From assembly GCA_020635035.1 (NCBI GenBank), contig JACKAO010000005.1, positions 124,001 through 188,000 on the forward strand: DNA of 64,000 bases. Direction: 5' to 3'. This stretch comes from Calditrichia bacterium. Lineage in GTDB: Bacteria; Calditrichota; Calditrichia; Calditrichales; J004. This document shows, in pieces, positions 62,881 to 64,000 of the stretch (within the stretch, counting starts at the first letter, position 1; the number at the start of each line of letters is the position of its first letter). Below the pieces are notes generated by a model. That model saw only the letters and a program-made list of their open reading frames with translations. It was not told the DNA's origin and searched no databases. A program made the translations under genes and the position numbers.

Positions 62881-64000
62881 TTATTTCTGAAAAATTTTAT
62901 CCAGTTCAGCTGTCCAGTTATAAATCATATTAAAAGATTTAAGCTGCTCCTGGGTATCACTGTTTTTAATCATAATAAAATGCTCCCCATCAGGAGTAAT
63001 ATCATAATTATCAGCATTGTCACTTGGAAAATAATAGGAACTGACATCCATTATTTCATTTTGTTTGCCGGGAGAAAATACCGGTTGAAGTTTTACCGGA
63101 AGTTCCATCATAATCCCATTCATGCTTATGTAATAGAGCTTTTTCCCATCTGGTGACCAGCGTGGCGAAAAACCGCCGTCGTTCGAGATCTGCCATTTGA
63201 GTTCAAATTTTGGAAAATCCGTAACATAAATTTCCTGTATTTCTGTTTCAAGTGAAGAGTATGCCAAATACCGACCATCCGGTGAAAAATTTCCCCCTAA
63301 CCCACTAATATTTAATTTTTCACTTTCTTTGTTCTGCAAATTTAATAACTCCAGATCCCATGCAGCAGCATCACCAAGAACATTGACAAACATATATTTA
63401 TCATCCGGTGAAACAGAAAGAATACTGGTTGCCGTTCCTGCATTAAAAGAATTAACCACCTTGTTTGATCCATCCTTAAGGGATTGGTATATAATTTCAC
63501 CATTACCCTTATCTGTGCTTAAAAAATAAAATCCATCTTTGTTATTACTCCAAAGGGGATACAATGCCTTCATACCAAATGTAAGGCGCCGGAAAAGCTC
63601 CGTCTGCAGGTCATAAATCCAGATATCACGGGCTGTACTTTGTGTGCCAACATTAACAAGAATTTTTGTACCATCCGGCGAAATACGTGGTAACAAAAAT
63701 GGATTTGCAGGAACCGGAAGTATTTCGGATTCTTCTTTATTACTCACCAGAACTATGTTCATGGCCTGGTTACGGTTCCCTTTGACATAGACGATATTTC
63801 CGTTGTCTGATAAACCAAAAAATGAAATCCCGCTCCCAACATCACCCTCCACATTACTTAACACCGGCTCCGGCGCAGATAAAAATTTATAATTCTCAAG
63901 ATCAAAAGGAGCCGCCAACAGTTTCCCATCTTTTCCGATGATTATATAACCGGGTTCTAAATAACGAGCCATTTCACCTTTTACGGATAAAATATGTTTA
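62881..64000 (-). CDS. TolB/WD40-like beta-propeller, probably the C-terminus of a fifth kinase (partial, 5' end outside window)
   Basis: The frame is open to the window edge: the bases upstream of the ATG at 63972 continue in frame without a stop, so that ATG is probably internal. GYIIIGKDGKLLAAPFDLENYKF is the typical first blade after the membrane helix in PknB-type kinases with TolB propellers. LPRISPDGTKILVNVG, SVSPDDKYMFVNVLGD, FSPDGRYLAYSSLET and GFSPRWSPDGKKLYYIS are TolB/WD40 blades. A PVLSNVEG segment near the start looks like a repeat-derived insertion. The gene lies 20 bp before a kinase and heads the array. Confidence 0.8.
   Translation of the reverse strand, partial: KHILSVKGEMARYLEPGYIIIGKDGKLLAAPFDLENYKFLSAPEPVLSNVEGDVGSGISFFGLSDNGNIVYVKGNRNQAMNIVLVSNKEESEILPVPANPFLLPRISPDGTKILVNVGTQSTARDIWIYDLQTELFRRLTFGMKALYPLWSNNKDGFYFLSTDKGNGEIIYQSLKDGSNKVVNSFNAGTATSILSVSPDDKYMFVNVLGDAAAWDLELLNLQNKESEKLNISGLGGNFSPDGRYLAYSSLETEIQEIYVTDFPKFELKWQISNDGGFSPRWSPDGKKLYYISMNGIMMELPVKLQPVFSPGKQNEIMDVSSYYFPSDNADNYDITPDGEHFIMIKNSDTQEQLKSFNMIYNWTAELDKIFQK
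63855..63880. repeat. Possible repeat-derived in-frame insertion in the propeller gene
   Basis: The reverse-strand reading EPVLSNVEGD resembles a peptide that recurs, in variants, in unrelated bacterial proteins where short repeats entered genes. I rely on recognition of this peptide only; no second copy was seen here. Confidence 0.35.

Noticed and set aside
1..64000. CRISPR arrays, insertion sequences, phage or plasmid genes, rRNA
   Set aside because: No regularly spaced direct repeats, transposase, integrase, replication or rRNA sequence was recognised on either strand.

Overview
The window looks like the chromosome of a heterotrophic Gram-negative bacterium of the FCB group, most like Calditrichota or a relative. 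This is inferred from gene content, not from a marker-gene tree. The reasons are low-to-moderate GC, many lipoproteins, type IX-style C-terminal sorting domains (NYPNPFN followed by a GLYFY-type ending) on large surface proteins, a PorV-like outer-membrane protein, a TonB receptor with a carboxypeptidase-regulatory-like N-terminus, and long Ser/Thr kinases fused to TPR, TolB-like or FGE domains.

Layout. 1-5.7 kb: sugar-acid/keto-sugar type enzymes, namely a ThuA-like protein with HEAT repeats (cut by the window edge), two exported Gfo/Idh/MocA oxidoreductases and one cytoplasmic one. 5.8-14 kb: housekeeping and small unknown genes (GNAT, hotdog thioesterase, nucleosidase-like, alpha/beta hydrolase), an HDOD protein facing a single-domain response regulator, and alaS. 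13.8-41.6 kb: about 28 kb of minus-strand genes forming a polysaccharide utilisation region. In transcription order these are sugar ABC binding protein, two permeases, LacI regulator, CBM9-like surface protein, TonB receptor, large sorted surface protein, PorV-like protein, secreted glucoamylase-like (GH144-type) enzyme, PpiC-type lipoprotein, GH94 phosphorylase, second GH144-type lipoprotein, GH3, esterase, a 1055-residue six-hairpin enzyme and the ABC ATPase. 41.8-46.7 kb: a divergent plus-strand set of GH29 fucosidase, MFS sugar porter and GH47 alpha-mannosidase. Identical 16-bp LacI-type palindromes lie between the two divergent transcripts and upstream of the outer-membrane genes, so one regulator probably ties them together.

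46.7-50.2 kb: a terminator structure holding a nested palindromic repeat, the tmRNA gene ssrA, glgA, a PepSY-type membrane protein and a DUF4920 protein. 50.3-64 kb: a minus-strand array of four complete Ser/Thr kinases and probably the tail of a fifth. They share near-identical catalytic N-termini but carry different output or sensor regions (FGE plus alpha/beta hydrolase, TolB/FlgO-like plus TPR, beta-propeller). A tandem ABM-domain protein and an M49-like metallopeptidase lipoprotein are interspersed.

The two most notable parts are the SusD-less utilisation region with GH94/GH144 pairing (beta-1,2-glucan is the best substrate guess) and the kinase array. In the array, two kinase genes are each preceded by a mini-ORF that copies the first 16 residues of a kinase and then breaks at the glycine-rich loop. 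Several kinase-array genes also carry in-frame short insertions that look like palindromic repeats. No insertion sequence, CRISPR array or rRNA was seen.
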